DNA from: Spartobacteria bacterium
GTDB taxonomy: Bacteria; Verrucomicrobiota; Verrucomicrobiia; Chthoniobacterales; Chthoniobacteraceae
DNA: 64,000 bases
Reading direction: 5' to 3'
Assembly (NCBI GenBank): GCA_021324825.1
Contig: JAJPII010000033.1
Coordinates: 1-64,000, forward strand
The stretch's first letter is position 1, and every line of letters begins with the position of its first letter. The notes under the pieces were generated by a model that worked only from the letters and a program-made list of their open reading frames with translations, had not been told where the DNA came from and ran no database searches. This document shows, piece by piece, positions 6,417 through 15,024 of the stretch. A program made the position numbers and the translations under genes.

Positions 6417-8951
6417 ATGGCTAATCTGCACATCAAACTCCCCGATGCGGTCGGTGTGACGCGCGAATTGACCGGCGATACCACCACGGTGGGACGCTTG
6501 TCGGACAACGCGATCCAGATACACGCCGACACCGTCTCCAGCCACCACGCGCGGTTCGTCCTGGCAAACGGAAACTACCGGCTCGAAGACCTCAACTCCA
6601 CCAACGGCACCTTCGTCAACGGCATCCGCATCAAAGTCGCCAATCTGAAGGACGCGGACAAGATCAGCTTCGGCGGCGTCGAATGCATGCTGCACACGGA
6701 ATCCCGCCCCGCCCCGAAGTCCGGCGCGCAGGCCGAGGAAGTCGCCGCGCTCACGGGGCAGCTTGAGGCCGCGCGGAAAAAGGAAGGCGAATTCACCGCG
6801 CAACTGGAAGCCGCCCGCGCGCGCGAAACAGAGCTTTCCGCGAAACTGAACGAGTCCGCGGCGAAGCTGGATGAATCGACCGCGAAGCTGAACGAATCAT
6901 CCGCGAAATTGACCGAAGCGCAGGCGCGCGCCGATTCGAGCGCCCAGGCCCACGAAGCGGCCGTGCGCGGCCATTCCGAACTGGCCGCGAAACTTGACGA
7001 ACGCGAAAAGCAGTTCCAGGCGATCACCGCGCGCGGGGAGCAGGCCGAACAGACCGCCGCGCAACTGGCCGATCTCCAGAAACAAAAGGATTCCCTCCAG
7101 GCGGAACGCGATTCCCTCCTGGCGAAGCTGGAGGAAGAACGCGGGCGGAGCGCCTCCGCCGTCGAGCAGAAAGGGACGCAAGCCGCCGCGCAAATCGAGA
7201 GCCTTTCCGCGGAGCGCGATGAACTGCGCCTCAAGCGCCAGGACCTTCAGACGCAGCTTGAAGAGTTGCGCCGGAACGCCGACGCCATCACCGGCGAACG
7301 GGAAGCGGCCCACGCGCGCCACGCCGAAGCGCAAAGGCAGATCGAAGCGATCGGGAGCGAACGCGACGCCCTTCACGGCAGGAACGTCGAATTGACGGGC
7401 AAGGCCGAAGAGCAGCGGAAACAAATCCAGTTGCTCACCACCCAGCGCGAAGGCAGCCAGTTGCGCAGCGAGCAACTCCTCTCGCAGATGTCCGAAGCGC
7501 AGAGGCAGATCGAAGAACTGACCCGCGAGCGGGAAGCGCTTCGCGCGAGGAATCTCGAGATAACCCAAAAGCTCGACGAAGCAGGCAGGCAAACCGAAGG
7601 CCTGGCCGGCCAGAACGAGGAAGCCGCGCGGCGGAGGGAACAGCAACTGGAAGAACACCGCAGAGTGCTCGCCGAACTCGCCGCGCAGCGGGACGAAGCC
7701 GCGCAAAAGGGCGCATGGCATCTTGGCGAACTGGAGGAAGCGCGCAAGCAACTGGCGGCACTCGGCGGCGAGCGGGACGCCCTGCGCGCCAAAGGCGACG
7801 AACTCGCCCGCGCCAACGAAGAGCATCGCAACCAGATTTCAACGCTGGCCGCCGAGCGGGAGGAAGCCGCGCGGAAGATCGAACAACACCTCGCCCAGGC
7901 CGCCGAGGCGCAAAGGCGTATCGAAGCGCTCACCGCCGAACGCGACGCCGCCCGCCTGGCCTCGGAGCAGCCAAAGGAAGCGCCGGCCAACCAGGAGATG
8001 GCCGGCCGCCTCACCGCGGCCCAGATGCGGATCGACTCCCTCGAAAAAGAGCGGATGAACATGGAGCGGGAACGCGATGCGAACCGGGGCTCCGCCGAGA
8101 AACTGGAAGAGCATCGCAAACAGATTTCCGTGCTGACCAGCCAGCGCGAAGAGAGCCATCGAAAGACCGAGGAACTCGCCGCGCAGCTTGCCGGGCTTGA
8201 GGAAACGCGGAAGCGACTGGAAGCCGCCGGCGCCGAGCGGGATTCGCTCCGCGCCGAGAACGCCGGCCTTCTTCAGAAAGTCGAAGCCCTCGGCGCCCAG
8301 GCGTCCGCCCACGGTGAAGTCGCGCGCCAGTTGGAAGAAGCGCGCCGGCGCATCGAGACCCTGGAGAAAAGCCCCGCCCCCGCGGAACCCGTTGCAGCGG
8401 CCGCCCCGGTCGTTGCCGCGCCCGTCCCAGCGATCCAGCCCGCTGCGCCGATACAATCGGTTCTTCCCGCGAAACAGGAAGCCCCGCCGCCTTCCAAATC
8501 GCCGACGCCGATGCCAATGCCCGGGCCGACGCCCGGCGGAATCGCCTGGCAAAAACCGACCCAGCTCCCTCCGCGCACGGGCGAGCCGCCGCGGATGCCC
8601 ATGCCGATGCCGCGCGCGCAACGTCCCGATATCATTCGTCCCGCCGCCATGCCGCTTCCCAAAGCGCCCGGCATCCTGCCCAAACCCCCCGCGCCGCTGC
8701 CCGTGGCGCGTCCCGCGGCTGCACCCGTCGCCCCGGTTCGGCCGTCACCCGCTTCTTCTCCCATCGCAAAGCCCGTCGACAAGCCGCCCGAAAAGCCCGA
8801 GGACCAGCCCGTGGAAGCCGTTGCAAAGTCCCTCCCGCCCGCCAACAAGACGGAAAAACTCCCGGCTCCCGAGCCGGGAAAGCGTCCCAAGCCTCCCGGC
8901 TGGTTCGCGCAGAAGATGGGCATCTTTGGCGGCGGCGACAAATCCAAGTAA
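6417..8951 (+). CDS. FHA domain - long coiled coil - Pro-rich tail protein
   Basis: The 844-residue protein has three parts. Residues 1-95 are a forkhead-associated domain with the phosphothreonine-binding signatures VGRLSDN, SSHHARF and NSTNGTFVNG. Residues 105-660 are a continuous, highly charged coiled coil built from heptad repeats, with internally repeated phrases such as EAQRQIE, LTxERE and EEHRKQI. Residues 665-844 are a Pro/Ala/Lys-rich, probably disordered tail ending near GWFAQKMGIFGGG. There is no signal peptide or membrane segment. The architecture suggests a phospho-dependent scaffold, perhaps cytoskeletal or a secretion/chromosome organiser; the function is unknown. The coiled-coil section contains internal DNA repetition. 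It lies 21 bases upstream of the next gene and is probably cotranscribed. Confidence 0.85.
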   Translation: MANLHIKLPDAVGVTRELTGDTTTVGRLSDNAIQIHADTVSSHHARFVLANGNYRLEDLNSTNGTFVNGIRIKVANLKDADKISFGGVECMLHTESRPAPKSGAQAEEVAALTGQLEAARKKEGEFTAQLEAARARETELSAKLNESAAKLDESTAKLNESSAKLTEAQARADSSAQAHEAAVRGHSELAAKLDEREKQFQAITARGEQAEQTAAQLADLQKQKDSLQAERDSLLAKLEEERGRSASAVEQKGTQAAAQIESLSAERDELRLKRQDLQTQLEELRRNADAITGEREAAHARHAEAQRQIEAIGSERDALHGRNVELTGKAEEQRKQIQLLTTQREGSQLRSEQLLSQMSEAQRQIEELTREREALRARNLEITQKLDEAGRQTEGLAGQNEEAARRREQQLEEHRRVLAELAAQRDEAAQKGAWHLGELEEARKQLAALGGERDALRAKGDELARANEEHRNQISTLAAEREEAARKIEQHLAQAAEAQRRIEALTAERDAARLASEQPKEAPANQEMAGRLTAAQMRIDSLEKERMNMERERDANRGSAEKLEEHRKQISVLTSQREESHRKTEELAAQLAGLEETRKRLEAAGAERDSLRAENAGLLQKVEALGAQASAHGEVARQLEEARRRIETLEKSPAPAEPVAAAAPVVAAPVPAIQPAAPIQSVLPAKQEAPPPSKSPTPMPMPGPTPGGIAWQKPTQLPPRTGEPPRMPMPMPRAQRPDIIRPAAMPLPKAPGILPKPPAPLPVARPAAAPVAPVRPSPASSPIAKPVDKPPEKPEDQPVEAVAKSLPPANKTEKLPAPEPGKRPKPPGWFAQKMGIFGGGDKSK

Positions 8952-8972
8952 CGCACTGTTTTCTCCCACACC

Positions 8973-9362
8973 ATGACATCCTCAGCACTAGACCAGATCG
9001 CGGAACTCCAGGCCCAAATCGCGCAGTTAAAGACCGGGGCGGTAAACGAATTGAAACAAAAGATCGCGGAAAGCAGACGGCTTCTCGCCGAGCAGGAAGC
9101 CGAGCTGGCGAAGCTCACGGGAAAAGCCCAGCAGGAATCGCCGCCGGAAAAAAAGCCGCGCCGCGCGCCCGTCACCGACGACCAGCTCCGCCCGCAGATA
9201 CTCGCCGTCATGAGCGCCAACGCGAAAAACGGGATGAACGCCACCGCCATCGCCGAAAAGACGGGCCAGCCCGCCGTTCGGGTTCGTAAATTCCTCCAGG
9301 ACAATCCGCGCGTCCTCCGCCGCGAAGGCAGCGGCCCCGGCACGAAGTTTTTCCTTCCGTAA
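8973..9362 (+). CDS. Coiled-coil / winged-helix putative DNA-binding protein
   Basis: The protein has 129 residues. Residues 5-50 form a helical coiled coil (ELQAQIAQLK, ELKQKIAESR). A basic linker (PPEKKPRRAPV) follows. Residues 70-129 look like a small winged-helix domain, with DQLRPQILAVMSANAKNGMN and the recognition-type segment TAIAEKTGQPAVRVRKFLQ, then a wing RREGSGPGTKFFLP. The layout is H-NS-like (an oligomerising coil plus a DNA-binding end) without being a clear H-NS homologue. I infer a nucleoid or transcription factor role. Its position just downstream of the FHA coiled-coil gene suggests a shared operon. Confidence 0.7.
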   Translation: MTSSALDQIAELQAQIAQLKTGAVNELKQKIAESRRLLAEQEAELAKLTGKAQQESPPEKKPRRAPVTDDQLRPQILAVMSANAKNGMNATAIAEKTGQPAVRVRKFLQDNPRVLRREGSGPGTKFFLP

Positions 9363-9394
9363 GTCCTTCCGTAAGCCGCCTGGTCAGCGCGCCG

Positions 9395-9856
9395 TCATGC
9401 CAGACGCAATTCCGCCAGGGAAGCGTTTGCGGCGGCGCCGCCAATGTCGGGAACGATTTTCAGTTCGAGTGCCGCTACGCCGGCAAGGTTCACATCATAT
9501 TCCTCAACCTCGGTCGCGGGCGGGTTGAAATTATATTGCTGGCGTAGGATCTCGCGAAAAGCCGCCCCGTCCGCCGACCAGCGCAAAACGAATTCCTGCG
9601 TTCGCCTGTGATTGTTCTCAACGAACACCAGGCGGATATGTTTGAGTTTAAGAGGCTCGTCAAAGAGGAGCCGGAGCGTTTGTTCCCCGGACTGCGCAGC
9701 CAGCCAGCCCGAGTCCAACCCCGGCATGAATGCATGCTCGACCGGGTTCGCCGGATGCTCGGAGCTTATTTCGACCTGAGCGATTTTGTCCAGGTCCAGC
9801 CACTCGTTTTCCTGGCGCGGGGCATTCGCGGTTGGAGCGGTTATTCGTTTTCGCAT
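9395..9856 (-). CDS. Discoidin-like (F5/8 type C) beta-sandwich protein
   Basis: This 153-residue protein is almost entirely one domain. The order WLDLDKIAQVEISSEHP, then LRLLFDEPLKLKHIRLVFVENNHRRTQEFVLRWSADG, then LELKIVPDIGG...SLAELRLA is typical of an F5/8 type C (discoidin) beta-sandwich, often used for carbohydrate or lipid binding. There is no signal peptide at the chosen start (ATG 9856), so it may be cytoplasmic. It is convergent with the winged-helix gene and followed, on its 5' side, by a tRNA-Arg fragment. Confidence 0.65.
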   Translation of the reverse strand: MRKRITAPTANAPRQENEWLDLDKIAQVEISSEHPANPVEHAFMPGLDSGWLAAQSGEQTLRLLFDEPLKLKHIRLVFVENNHRRTQEFVLRWSADGAAFREILRQQYNFNPPATEVEEYDVNLAGVAALELKIVPDIGGAAANASLAELRLA

Positions 9857-9904
9857 TGGAGCGAATGTGCCTTTTGCCCTGGAGCCATGTCAATCCCCGG
9901 GAAG

Positions 9905-9949
9905 TGCGCCTGGACGGGCTCGAACCGCCAACCGTCTGATCCGAAGTCA
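9905..9949 (-). pseudogene. 3' fragment of tRNA-Arg (possible attachment site)
   Basis: The reverse complement gives 45 bases of an arginine tRNA 3' half. It holds the anticodon loop CTTCGGA (anticodon TCG) with only part of the 5' stem, then the 3' anticodon strand TCAGA, a variable loop, the T arm GGCGGTTCGAGCCCGTC, an acceptor strand ending GGCGC, and the discriminator A. The D arm and 5' acceptor strand are absent; AT-rich sequence replaces them. This is the form left when an element integrates into the 3' half of a tRNA gene. No intact tRNA-Arg copy is visible in the window, so the second end is not located. Confidence 0.75.
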
Positions 9950-10110
9950 TAAAACCACCTTTTTCTCGTTTTGGCGGCGTTCGTCTATCATTGCAAAATT
10001 GCTGAATTTACGGGGCTTCCAGCGTTTTTGTCTTTGCTATGATTGACTATGATTTGCGGGAAAAATGGCAAACAGTATCCAATGTCAGCATCAAATCTAC
10101 GACGCAAGAA

Positions 10111-11292
10111 TCAGAATTTTCCGGCGGGCGAAAGTTGCGCCGGTTCTTCAAGAATGTCCAATAACTTCTGGGCGCAATAGGCCCGCGCACGTTTCGCGCC
10201 GCTGACTTCTTTGATGATTTTGTGCTTCTCCAGTTGCCCAATGGCGCGCATTACGGTGTTGTAAGCCAGGCCAAGATGCTTCTCCGCGCCGCGTGGAGTC
10301 ACAAACGGATTCCCGCCCAGCATGTCCAACACCCGAAAAGCGACCTTTGCATCGGCTTCGCCTGACAACTTGTCCCGCCAACGCGCTAGAAGCGCGTTAA
10401 TGCGTTCGGCGCGGCTTACTGCGTCTTCAGCCTGACGCGCCACACCATTCAAAAAGTATTGCAGCCAGTTCAGCCAATCCCCCTTTTCGGAAATGCCGCG
10501 AAGCCCGTCGTAATAGTCCGCACGGGTGGCCTCAAAGAACGCGGACAGGTAAAGAAGCGGCGCAGGCAAAACGTCCCGCTCGCACAATTCCAGCGTGATC
10601 AACAGGCGTCCCACGCGGCCATTGCCGTCCAGGAACGGGTGAATGGCCTCGAATTGATAGTGGGCCAGCGCGGCGTGTATCAGCGGCGGCAGCATCCGGT
10701 CATGCAGAAACTTTTCCCAAGCTGATAGATGCTCGCCCAGGGAATCCGGCGGTGGCGGCACGTAAGACGCTTGCGCCAGCGTATCACCTGGCCGGCCAAT
10801 CCAGTTTTGTGTGCGGCGGAATTCGCCGGGCGTGGCATGTTGTCCCCGAACGCCGGTCATCAGTTTTTCGTGCAGTTCGCGCACCAGTCGCAAGGACAGC
10901 GCCAGAGTTTTGAGCCGCTCGATGCCATATTCCAGCGCGATGACGTAATTGCCCACCTCCCGCAAATCGTCCGGGCTTCTTTCGACCGCCGCCCCGGCCT
11001 CCGCCGCCAGCAATTCGCCGAGCGTGGATTGCGTGCCTTCAATACGGCTGGAAAACACGGCCTCGCGGCGCACAAAAGGACGGATCAGGACGTGCGGATT
11101 GGGCGACCGTCGTCCTTCACCGGCCAGCTTCTCGATAAGGGTGGAGGCGTTGGCCAGACCCACGGCCAGCGGTTGAGTCCACTCAATCGGTGGCGGCAAC
11201 GGATTGGGATGATAAGCACGGTAGCCTTCCAGAGTTTTAATCCACCGCCCCGATTGGGTGATGGATTTTCGATTGGGCGATTCGCTGCTCAT
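10111..11292 (-). CDS. Fic family AMP-transferase with N-terminal inhibitory helix and C-terminal HTH
   Basis: The 393-residue protein has an N-terminal Fic_N/DUF4172-type region. The inhibitory motif at residues 81-86, SSRIEG, fits (S/T)xxxE(G/N), so it is a class II Fic protein whose glutamate blocks ATP. The catalytic motif HPFLDGNGRVGR is intact at residues 218-229. The C-terminal third (about 320-380) is a winged-helix segment, TPRGAEKHLGLAYNTVMRAIGQLEK. Such proteins AMPylate target proteins, and some are toxin-like; no separate antitoxin gene adjoins it. It lies next to a tRNA-Arg fragment in AT-richer DNA, which suggests horizontal acquisition. Confidence 0.92.
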   Translation of the reverse strand: MSSESPNRKSITQSGRWIKTLEGYRAYHPNPLPPPIEWTQPLAVGLANASTLIEKLAGEGRRSPNPHVLIRPFVRREAVFSSRIEGTQSTLGELLAAEAGAAVERSPDDLREVGNYVIALEYGIERLKTLALSLRLVRELHEKLMTGVRGQHATPGEFRRTQNWIGRPGDTLAQASYVPPPPDSLGEHLSAWEKFLHDRMLPPLIHAALAHYQFEAIHPFLDGNGRVGRLLITLELCERDVLPAPLLYLSAFFEATRADYYDGLRGISEKGDWLNWLQYFLNGVARQAEDAVSRAERINALLARWRDKLSGEADAKVAFRVLDMLGGNPFVTPRGAEKHLGLAYNTVMRAIGQLEKHKIIKEVSGAKRARAYCAQKLLDILEEPAQLSPAGKF

Positions 11293-11680
11293 GACTGAAA
11301 TAGAAAATGCGCTTATTTCATTTTGAAGGCAATAACTGAAACAAGAGCATTCCTTTAAAGGCCGGTCTTTTCGGGTGGATTTTGGGGCGGTCGGCGAGCG
11401 TTCAGCGGCCCGTTGTTGGCCCGGTCGTTGACCGTTGCGGCGTTTCTTGCGGCGGCGGTTTTCTCATCCAGCAATCGTTGCGCCTGGCTCCGAGCGGATC
11501 TATTTCCTCGTGAGTGTCGGCTGAGATCGAGGACTCTCGTGAGAGGGTTGGGGCCGAAGTTATGCGACGACCGATTACCCATTGAAACAAGAAAATCCTG
11601 TCTTCCGAGCCGCGGCATCGCCTCGTGCCGTGGTTTCCCCATGAGCGATGGGAAATGCCCGGATTTATGCGCTACGCGCA
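11293..11680. other. Gap without a convincing gene
   Basis: This stretch of nearly 390 bases between fic and the SufR-like regulator contains no frame with recognisable protein features. A 108-residue minus-strand frame over most of it is basic, low in hydrophobics and unlike any family I know. A perfect 6-bp hairpin (ATGCGC, TAC loop, GCGCAT) at 11667-11681 immediately follows the stop of the regulator gene and might act in transcript termination or stability, but it has no T-run. Confidence 0.5.
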
Positions 11681-12376
11681 TTACTGCCGTGTTTTCGCGG
11701 GTGTGCCTTTGGTTCCGTCAGCGGAATAATAGCTACAGGCGCCCGCGCCGATCCAGTAGGCGAAACTATAGAGGCCGGAGACCGATGTCTCTTCCCGCCG
11801 GACGCGCGTTTCCAGCACCTTCTGGAACATTTCCTCCTCGAGCCGCGCGACGATCGGGAAGGCTTGCAGCAAATCCAGTATGGGGGAGTGGTGCTCGACG
11901 ATGCCGAGCGAGGCGCCGTTCGTCTCGATTTGCGCCATGTGGCCTTCGACTTCACGGATCCGGGCGAAGGATTTTGCGCGATCCTCGGGGGTTGAGCCTT
12001 TTACCCGCGCGAGGTAACCCTTTGTCTTTTCCTGGAAGACCAGGAAGAGCAGCTTCTCCGCCGCGGCGGGGCCGTAGAGGGTTTTCGCCGATTCCAGCAG
12101 CTGAAGGGTCAGTTCGTTGCTCGTGACCGGGAAGAGTTCGTGCGCGCGCCTGGTCAGCCGGTACAGCATCTCGGGCCGGCCCACCGGTTTCGGGCGCCGC
12201 CAGGTGTCGAGGTAGCCCCCGTGCGCAAGCTCGACGCAGTGCTGCTTGACGCCCATGTAGCTCATGTCCAGCTTGGCGGCCATTTCGTTGACGGAGAGGC
12301 CCTGCGTTCGCTTGAGGAGGTTTAATATCCCGAGCCGCTGGCTCTTGCCGATCTCCGCGATGAGTTTCTGGATCAT
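11681..12376 (-). CDS. SufR-like winged-helix transcriptional regulator
   Basis: This is a 231-residue protein. Residues 10-75 form a winged helix (LGILNLLKRTQGLSVNEMAA, then MSYMGVKQHCVELAHGGYL), followed by the wing VGRPEMLYRLTRRAHELFP that is typical of the SufR/DeoR-like group. The C-terminal domain resembles SufR in length, but the cysteines that ligate the Fe-S cluster in SufR are not evident; only one Cys lies in the last 30 residues. Cluster sensing is therefore doubtful. It starts 2 bases downstream of the FHA-MoxR stop, so the two are surely cotranscribed. Confidence 0.8.
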   Translation of the reverse strand: MIQKLIAEIGKSQRLGILNLLKRTQGLSVNEMAAKLDMSYMGVKQHCVELAHGGYLDTWRRPKPVGRPEMLYRLTRRAHELFPVTSNELTLQLLESAKTLYGPAAAEKLLFLVFQEKTKGYLARVKGSTPEDRAKSFARIREVEGHMAQIETNGASLGIVEHHSPILDLLQAFPIVARLEEEMFQKVLETRVRREETSVSGLYSFAYWIGAGACSYYSADGTKGTPAKTRQ

Positions 12377-12378
12377 CT

Positions 12379-13689
12379 TCAGTAATCCTTTTCGCCGGGC
12401 TCGGGTACGGCTTCGAGCAATTTTTGCACGATCTTGTCGGCGTCGACGCCTTCCGAGTCGGCGGCGAAGTTGGTGAAGATGCGGTGCCGCAGCACGGGCC
12501 GCGCGATGGAGCGGACGTCGTCCGTGTTGACCAGGAGGCGTCCGTCGATGACCGCGCGCGCCTTGGCCGCGAGGACGAGGTACTGGGTGGCCCGCGGCCC
12601 GGCGCCGCAGTGCAGCCATTTCTTCACGAAGTCCGGCGCCCGCGGATCGGGCGGGCGCGTGGCGCGCGCCAGGCGCGTGGCGTATTTGACGACGTGGTCG
12701 GAGATGGGGAGTTCGCTCACGACTTTTTGGAGTTCGAGAATCTCCGCGGCGTCGAGCACTTTCCGCAATTCGGTCTTGCGCCCGGTGGTGGTGACCTTCG
12801 CGATGGTTTCCTCCTCCGCCTCGGTCGGGTAGTCGATGTGGATGCTGAACATGAAGCGGTCGAGCTGCGCTTCCGGCAGCGGATACGTCCCTTCCTGCTC
12901 GAGGGGGTTTTGCGTCGCCAGGACGAAGAAGGGGAGCGCGAGCGGGTAGGTCTCGCCGGCGGCGGTTACGCGGTGTTCCTGCATCGCTTCCAGCAGCGCG
13001 GCCTGGGTCTTGGGCGGGGTGCGGTTTATCTCGTCGGCGAGCAGGATGTTTGTGAAGACGGGGCCGCGGATGAACCGGTATTCCTTGCGCCCGGTTTCCT
13101 CGTCCACTTCCAGGATGTCCGTGCCGGTGATGTCCGAGGGCATAAGGTCGGGCGTGAACTGGATGCGGCGGAAATTCAGGTCCAGCACTTCCGAGACGGT
13201 GCGGACCATCATCGTTTTGGCGAGCCCCGGCATCCCGATCATCAGTACGTGGCCGTTGGAGAGGATGGCCGCCAGCAATTCGCCGAGAATCTCGCGCTGC
13301 CCGATGATCGCCTTGCCGATCTCCGCCTCGATGAGCTTCGTCTTCGCGCTCATCCGGCTCACGATTTCCTGTATCTCCAATTGCCCGCCCGCCTCGGCGC
13401 CGTCTCCTTCGAAGAGGAAGACCGAGGCGCCGACCATGACGCGGTCGCCGGGAACCAGGGCGGCGTCGCTGTCGAGCCGCTTGTCGTTGAGATAGGTGCC
13501 GTTGGAGCTGCCCATGTCGCGCACGCGCCAGCCGGCGGGGCCGTTGTAGAGGGAGGCGTGGATGCGCGAAGCGGGCGAGTCGACCTCGAGCACGATGTCG
13601 CAATCGGGGGAACGCCCGATGACGATCTGCTCGACGAGCGGCAGCACTTTGCCCTCCTCGGCGCCTGTCAGGTAGCGGATTTGGTACAT
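12379..13689 (-). CDS. FHA domain fused to MoxR-type AAA+ ATPase
   Basis: The protein has 436 residues. Residues 1-97 are a forkhead-associated domain with IGRSPDCDIVL (from residue 24), SRIHASL and SSNGTYLND. Residues 115-430 are a MoxR/RavA AAA_3 ATPase, with Walker A GMPGLAKT (152-159) and the later ATPase and lid motifs LLADEINRTPPKTQAALLEAMQE and ATQNPLEQEGTYPLPEAQLDRF. MoxR ATPases act as chaperones for VWA-domain or metalloprotein clients; no VWA or DUF58 gene is adjacent here. The FHA fusion implies control by Thr phosphorylation. Its first codon is 3 bases from the stop of the glutamine-synthetase-like gene, and it runs into the SufR-like gene. Confidence 0.92.
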   Translation of the reverse strand: MYQIRYLTGAEEGKVLPLVEQIVIGRSPDCDIVLEVDSPASRIHASLYNGPAGWRVRDMGSSNGTYLNDKRLDSDAALVPGDRVMVGASVFLFEGDGAEAGGQLEIQEIVSRMSAKTKLIEAEIGKAIIGQREILGELLAAILSNGHVLMIGMPGLAKTMMVRTVSEVLDLNFRRIQFTPDLMPSDITGTDILEVDEETGRKEYRFIRGPVFTNILLADEINRTPPKTQAALLEAMQEHRVTAAGETYPLALPFFVLATQNPLEQEGTYPLPEAQLDRFMFSIHIDYPTEAEEETIAKVTTTGRKTELRKVLDAAEILELQKVVSELPISDHVVKYATRLARATRPPDPRAPDFVKKWLHCGAGPRATQYLVLAAKARAVIDGRLLVNTDDVRSIARPVLRHRIFTNFAADSEGVDADKIVQKLLEAVPEPGEKDY

Positions 13690-13692
13690 CTC

Positions 13693-15024
13693 CTAGATGC
13701 GTTCAAAGTAGCGCCGCCGCTCCCAATCCGTCACGGCGTTATCGAACGCCTCGACTTCCAGCCGGGCGGTGTGCGCGTAGAATTCAATGACCTCGGCGCC
13801 GAACGCCTTGCGGGCCAGTTCGCTTTTCTCAAGCAGGTCCGCCGCTTCGCGCAAGGTCTTTGGCAGCGCGGGCAGGCTCGCGTCCGCGTAGGCGTTGCCT
13901 TGGTACGGCGCCCCGCAATCCAGATCCTCCTCCACGCCCGCCATCCCCGCGGCGAGCGTGGCGGCGAAGGCGAGATACGGATTCGCGTCGCCGCCGGGCA
14001 TCCGGTTCTCTATCCGCAGGGAATCGCCATGGCCCGCCACGCGGAAACCGGCGGTGCGATTGTCCGGCGACCAGACGCGCTTCGTCGGCGCCCAGCTTCC
14101 GGGCTGGTACCGTTTGTAGGCGTTGATCGTCGGCGCGAAGAAATAGCAAAGTTCGCCCGAGTATTTCATCAGCCCGCCCAGGAACCGCCGGAAGAACGCC
14201 CCGTCGCGGAAAAGGTTCCCGCCTTCGCGCCAGACGCTCGCGTGGATGTGGCAACTGTTGCCCGGTTCCGTCTCCTTGTATTTCGGCATGAACGAGACCG
14301 CGCGGCCCTGCGCCGCGAAGATTTCCTTTATCCCCTGTTTGAAAACCGTGTGCATGTCGGCCATGGCCGGCGGCTCCGCATAGGTGAAGTTGATCTCGTG
14401 CTGGCCGCGGCCCCATTCGCCTTTGCTCGACTCGACAGCGACGCCCGCCGCCAGCAACTGGTTGCGCGCCGCGCGGAAGATCGCCTCGTCGCGCGCGGGC
14501 TGCATCGTATGGTAGTCGATGCGGTAGTCGCTGGACGCCGCGAGATTCCTGTAGTCCGCGGCGAAAGCGTCGTGGTAGCTCGTGTTGAAAAGGAAGAACT
14601 CCAGTTCGCTCGCGATGTTGCAGACCATATTTTTTCCGGCGAGCAGATCGACCTGTCTTTGCAGGACGCGCCTGGGCGCTTCTTCAACGGGGCGTCCCTC
14701 GTGATGACGGAGATCGCACAAGACGAGCGCCGCCCCGGGCTGCCATGGCACGGGGCGAAGGGTATTAAGATCGGGCCGCCACTCAAAATCGCCGAACCCG
14801 GCGTCCCAGTTCGCGAGTTTGAACCCGTCCATCGGTTCCATTTCCAGATCGACGGTCAAGAGGTAGTTGCAGCCGTGCGTGCCGCCCTTCGCGACGCTTT
14901 GCAGGAAGAAGGGCGCCGTGAACCGCTTCCCCATGAGCCGCCCGAACACGTCCGGAAACGCGGCGATGACCGTGTCGATTTCTCCCGCTTCGGTCTTTGC
15001 CGTCAATTGGGATATATCCATCAT
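13693..15024 (-). CDS. Glutamine-synthetase-family gamma-glutamyl ligase
   Basis: The 443-residue protein has the GS beta-grasp and catalytic domains. The N-terminal region TVIAAFPDVFGRLMGKR and the motifs ELEFFLF, HEINFTYAEP, SCHIHASVW, GSWAPTKRVWSPDNRTAGFR and GGDANPYLAFAATLAAG are present, covering the metal, ATP and glutamate sites. It is closer in style to GlnA-like ligases that glutamylate amines (PuuA, GlnA3/4) than to housekeeping GlnA, and it lies in an operon with alcohol and aldehyde dehydrogenases. I infer gamma-glutamylation of an amine or amino alcohol. The start overlaps the aldehyde dehydrogenase stop as ATGA. Confidence 0.85.
   Translation of the reverse strand: MMDISQLTAKTEAGEIDTVIAAFPDVFGRLMGKRFTAPFFLQSVAKGGTHGCNYLLTVDLEMEPMDGFKLANWDAGFGDFEWRPDLNTLRPVPWQPGAALVLCDLRHHEGRPVEEAPRRVLQRQVDLLAGKNMVCNIASELEFFLFNTSYHDAFAADYRNLAASSDYRIDYHTMQPARDEAIFRAARNQLLAAGVAVESSKGEWGRGQHEINFTYAEPPAMADMHTVFKQGIKEIFAAQGRAVSFMPKYKETEPGNSCHIHASVWREGGNLFRDGAFFRRFLGGLMKYSGELCYFFAPTINAYKRYQPGSWAPTKRVWSPDNRTAGFRVAGHGDSLRIENRMPGGDANPYLAFAATLAAGMAGVEEDLDCGAPYQGNAYADASLPALPKTLREAADLLEKSELARKAFGAEVIEFYAHTARLEVEAFDNAVTDWERRRYFERI

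Noticed and set aside
6417-8951. Reading the FHA protein's coil as a tandem-repeat or CRISPR-like array
   Set aside because: The repetition is in protein heptads with varying codons and no fixed spacer; it codes for a coiled coil.
10111-11292. Fic gene as half of a toxin-antitoxin pair
   Set aside because: The inhibitory motif is in the same protein (class II), and no small antitoxin gene adjoins it.
11355-11681. 108-codon minus-strand frame between fic and the SufR-like gene
   Set aside because: It is basic and lacks hydrophobic core or motifs; too weak to call a gene.
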